From positions 1,674,001 through 1,738,000 of the forward strand of contig NZ_CP115757.1 of the NCBI RefSeq assembly GCF_027912675.1: a stretch of 64,000 bases of DNA, in the 5' to 3' direction. The first letter of the stretch is position 1; every line of letters begins with the position of its first letter. Source of the stretch: Paracoccus sp. SCSIO 75233 (lineage in GTDB: Bacteria; Pseudomonadota; Alphaproteobacteria; Rhodobacterales; Rhodobacteraceae). The notes under the pieces are model-generated. The model had not been told where the DNA came from and made no database searches. It worked only from the letters and a program-made list of their open reading frames with translations. A program made the translations under genes and the position numbers. Of the stretch, positions 62,370-64,000 are shown in pieces.

Positions 62370-63128
62370 ATGGCACCACGGCGCAAGAAAATTTATGAAG
62401 GCAAGGCCAAGATCCTTTATGAAGGCACCGAGCCGGGAACGCTGGTGCAGTATTTCAAGGATGACGCCACGGCTTTCAACGCGCAGAAGAAGGCCACCAT
62501 CGAAGGCAAGGGCGTGCTGAACAACCGCCTGTCCGAGTTCTTCATGCAGGGGTTGACCAATATCGGCGTGCCGAACCATTTCATCCGCCGCATCAATATG
62601 CGCGAGCAATTGATCCGTCAGGTGGAGATCGTCCCGCTTGAGGTGATCGTTCGCAACTTCGCCGCAGGCTCGCTGTCGAAACGGCTGGGGCTGGAGGAAG
62701 GCACGCAACTGCCCCGCCCCATCGTGGAATACAGCTTCAAGAATGACGATCTTGGCGACCCGATGGTGTCGGAAGAATATGTGATCGCCTTCGGCTGGGC
62801 TTCGCAGCAGGATCTCGACGACATCGTATCGCTGGCACTGCGGGTGAACGACTTCCTGTCCGGCGTATTCTTCGGCGTCGGCATCAAGCTGGTGGATTTC
62901 AAGATCGAGATCGGCCGGGTCTGGGACGGCGATTTCATGCGGCTGATCGTGGCCGACGAAATCAGCCCCGATTCCTGCCGGCTCTGGGACGTCAAGACCG
63001 GGCAGAAGCTCGACAAGGACGTGTTCCGCCGCGATCTCGGCAATCTGACCGATGCATATACGGAGGTCGCGCGCCGTCTCGGCCTGATGCCTGCCGCGCC
63101 GCTGGCAAAACCGACGCTGATCAACTGA
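62370..63128 (+). CDS. purC: Phosphoribosylaminoimidazole-succinocarboxamide synthase
   Basis: A 252-residue SAICAR synthetase. [40 protein letters not shown], then [17 protein letters not shown] and [11 protein letters not shown] are canonical; [16 protein letters not shown] holds catalytic residues. Joins aspartate to CAIR in purine synthesis. Start 62370 has AAAGGA upstream; longer frame from 62220 overlaps the zeta gene. purS follows 11 bases later. Confidence 0.96.
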   Translation: MAPRRKKIYEGKAKILYEGTEPGTLVQYFKDDATAFNAQKKATIEGKGVLNNRLSEFFMQGLTNIGVPNHFIRRINMREQLIRQVEIVPLEVIVRNFAAGSLSKRLGLEEGTQLPRPIVEYSFKNDDLGDPMVSEEYVIAFGWASQQDLDDIVSLALRVNDFLSGVFFGVGIKLVDFKIEIGRVWDGDFMRLIVADEISPDSCRLWDVKTGQKLDKDVFRRDLGNLTDAYTEVARRLGLMPAAPLAKPTLIN

Positions 63129-63139
63129 AAGGAACGCCG

Positions 63140-63379
63140 ATGAAGGCCCGTGTCACCATCATGCTGAAAGACGGCGTTCTGGACCCGCAGGGCGAAGCCA
63201 TCCGCCACGCGCTTGCCGGGCTGGGTCATGGCGGCGTGGACGGCGTCCGTCAGGGCAAGATCATCGAGCTGGACCTGACCGAAACCGACGCCGAGGCCGC
63301 GAAAGCCGAGGTCACCCGTATGTGCGAAGGCCTGCTGGCGAATACGGTGATCGAGAAATACTCGGTCGAACTGGTCTGA
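63140..63379 (+). CDS. purS: Phosphoribosylformylglycinamidine synthase subunit PurS
   Basis: A 79-residue small subunit of the PurSLQ FGAM synthase. KARVTIMLKDGVLDPQGEAI then RHALAGLGHGGVDGVRQGKI is the PurS fold. AAAGGA stands ahead of the ATG. purC-purS order is standard in alphaproteobacteria, where purQ and purL usually follow; here a gene on the other strand follows instead. Confidence 0.95.
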   Translation: MKARVTIMLKDGVLDPQGEAIRHALAGLGHGGVDGVRQGKIIELDLTETDAEAAKAEVTRMCEGLLANTVIEKYSVELV

Positions 63380-63418
63380 TCCGGCGCGCGCCGCCGCGTC
63401 GTCCTCAGCAGCAGCGCC

Positions 63419-64000
63419 TTACATCATTCCCGGCAGCACCAGATCCGGCGGCCTGTGGCCGTCGGCGAAGGTCTGGACGTTCAGGATCACCTTTTCGCCC
63501 ATCTCGATCCGGCCCTCGACCGTGGCGCTGCCCATATGCGGCAGCAGCATGACGTTTGGCAGGTTCCGCAGCCGCGGATTGGCTTCGTGCCCCTGCTCAT
63601 AGACATCCAGCCCCGCCCCCGCGATCTCACCTGCGCGCAGCATCCGGGTCAGTGCGTTTTCGTCGATCACCTCGCCGCGTGAGGTGTTGATGACTACGGC
63701 AGAGGGTTTCATCAGCTTCAGCCGCTGGGCCGAGAGCAGATGAAACGTCGCCGGCGTATGGGCGACATTGACGCTGACAATATCCATCCGCGCGAGCATC
63801 TGGTTCAGGCTGTCCCAGTATTTCGCACCCAGCTCCACCTCCGTCTCCCGGCGCAGACGGGTGCGGTTGTGGTAATGCACCTCCATGCCGAAAGCCCGCG
63901 CGCGGCGCGCGATGGCGCGCCCGATCCGGCCCATGCCGACGATGCCCAGCTTCCGGCCGCCCAGCCTGCCGCCCAGAAACGCCGTCGGCGACCAGCCCTC
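63419..64000 (-). CDS. D-2-hydroxyacid dehydrogenase (glyoxylate/hydroxypyruvate reductase-like), partial
   Basis: The last 194 residues are in the window; the N terminus lies beyond the right edge. NAD-binding motif GIVGMGRIGRAIARRARAFG, catalytic Arg in VVINTSRGEVIDE, and catalytic His in LLPHMGSATVEGR. Likely reduces glyoxylate or hydroxypyruvate. It runs convergently to purS. Exact substrate cannot be set without the N-terminal domain. Confidence 0.85.
   Translation of the reverse strand, partial: EGWSPTAFLGGRLGGRKLGIVGMGRIGRAIARRARAFGMEVHYHNRTRLRRETEVELGAKYWDSLNQMLARMDIVSVNVAHTPATFHLLSAQRLKLMKPSAVVINTSRGEVIDENALTRMLRAGEIAGAGLDVYEQGHEANPRLRNLPNVMLLPHMGSATVEGRIEMGEKVILNVQTFADGHRPPDLVLPGMM

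Overview
The window is high-GC alphaproteobacterial chromosome, most likely from Rhodobacteraceae and close to Paracoccus. Supporting evidence: the DUF1476 protein at 61.9-62.2 kb reads like the F1-ATPase zeta inhibitor described in Paracoccus denitrificans. There is also a short-type HisG with HisZ, the short mitochondrial-like ProS, an ATP12 assembly factor, an aapJQMP amino-acid transporter, a betI-choXWV operon and an alpha-type rplO-secY-adk-rpsM-rpsK-rpoA-rplQ order. Genes are dense, often joined by ATGA overlaps. No prophage, insertion sequence or CRISPR array was seen.

Layout. 0-7 kb: hisS (partial)-hisZ-hisG, proS, a DUF4260 membrane protein, two convergent glycosyltransferases and rpsD. 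7-13.4 kb: BetI-controlled choline uptake, a LysE/EamA exporter pair facing an ArgP-like LysR gene, and yebC. 13.5-19.5 kb: two convergent SLC13-type permeases with RCK-C domains, a YmdB-like phosphoesterase and a soluble PAS chemoreceptor. 19.7-27.9 kb: tRNA-Glu, recJ, and a four-gene DNA-repair operon (MBL exonuclease, ATP-dependent ligase, Lhr-type helicase, PdeM), then a PNPOx-like protein. 27.9-35.5 kb: aapJQMP and a tightly coupled crcB-rluA-HAD-ATP12 string. 35.5-38.6 kb: a palindromic repeat array, rarA and a LuxR/LuxI quorum-sensing pair. 38.8-44.4 kb: the distal spc/alpha ribosomal operon with a repeat cluster between rpoA and rplQ. 44.6-52.2 kb: a PLD-family protein and a five-gene operon that looks like an envelope lipid/glycan-modification pathway. 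52.4-61.7 kb: an acid/sugar catabolic cluster (TetR regulator, two TIM-barrel isomerases, DUF993 aldolase-like protein, Gfo/Idh dehydrogenase, enolase-superfamily enzyme) joined to a TctCBA tripartite transporter. 61.9-64 kb: the zeta inhibitor, purC, purS and a truncated D-2-hydroxyacid dehydrogenase.

Most interesting for follow-up. (1) The catabolic/TTT cluster: two nearly identical TTACCTAC-N2-GTAGGTWA palindromes lie near -35-like TTGACA boxes ahead of its two operons, so the regulon and its regulator can be proposed from sequence alone. (2) The GT2-LABN-GT39-(PAP2)2-GT39 operon, a plausible polyprenyl-phosphate-sugar route to modified lipid A or a related glycan. (3) A family of GGTGCGCT/AGCGCACC palindromes, one set arranged as a 58-bp tandem array upstream of crcB and another inside the rpoA-rplQ junction, with a covarying variant. 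All functional assignments are by reading motifs and gene order; no database search was run.
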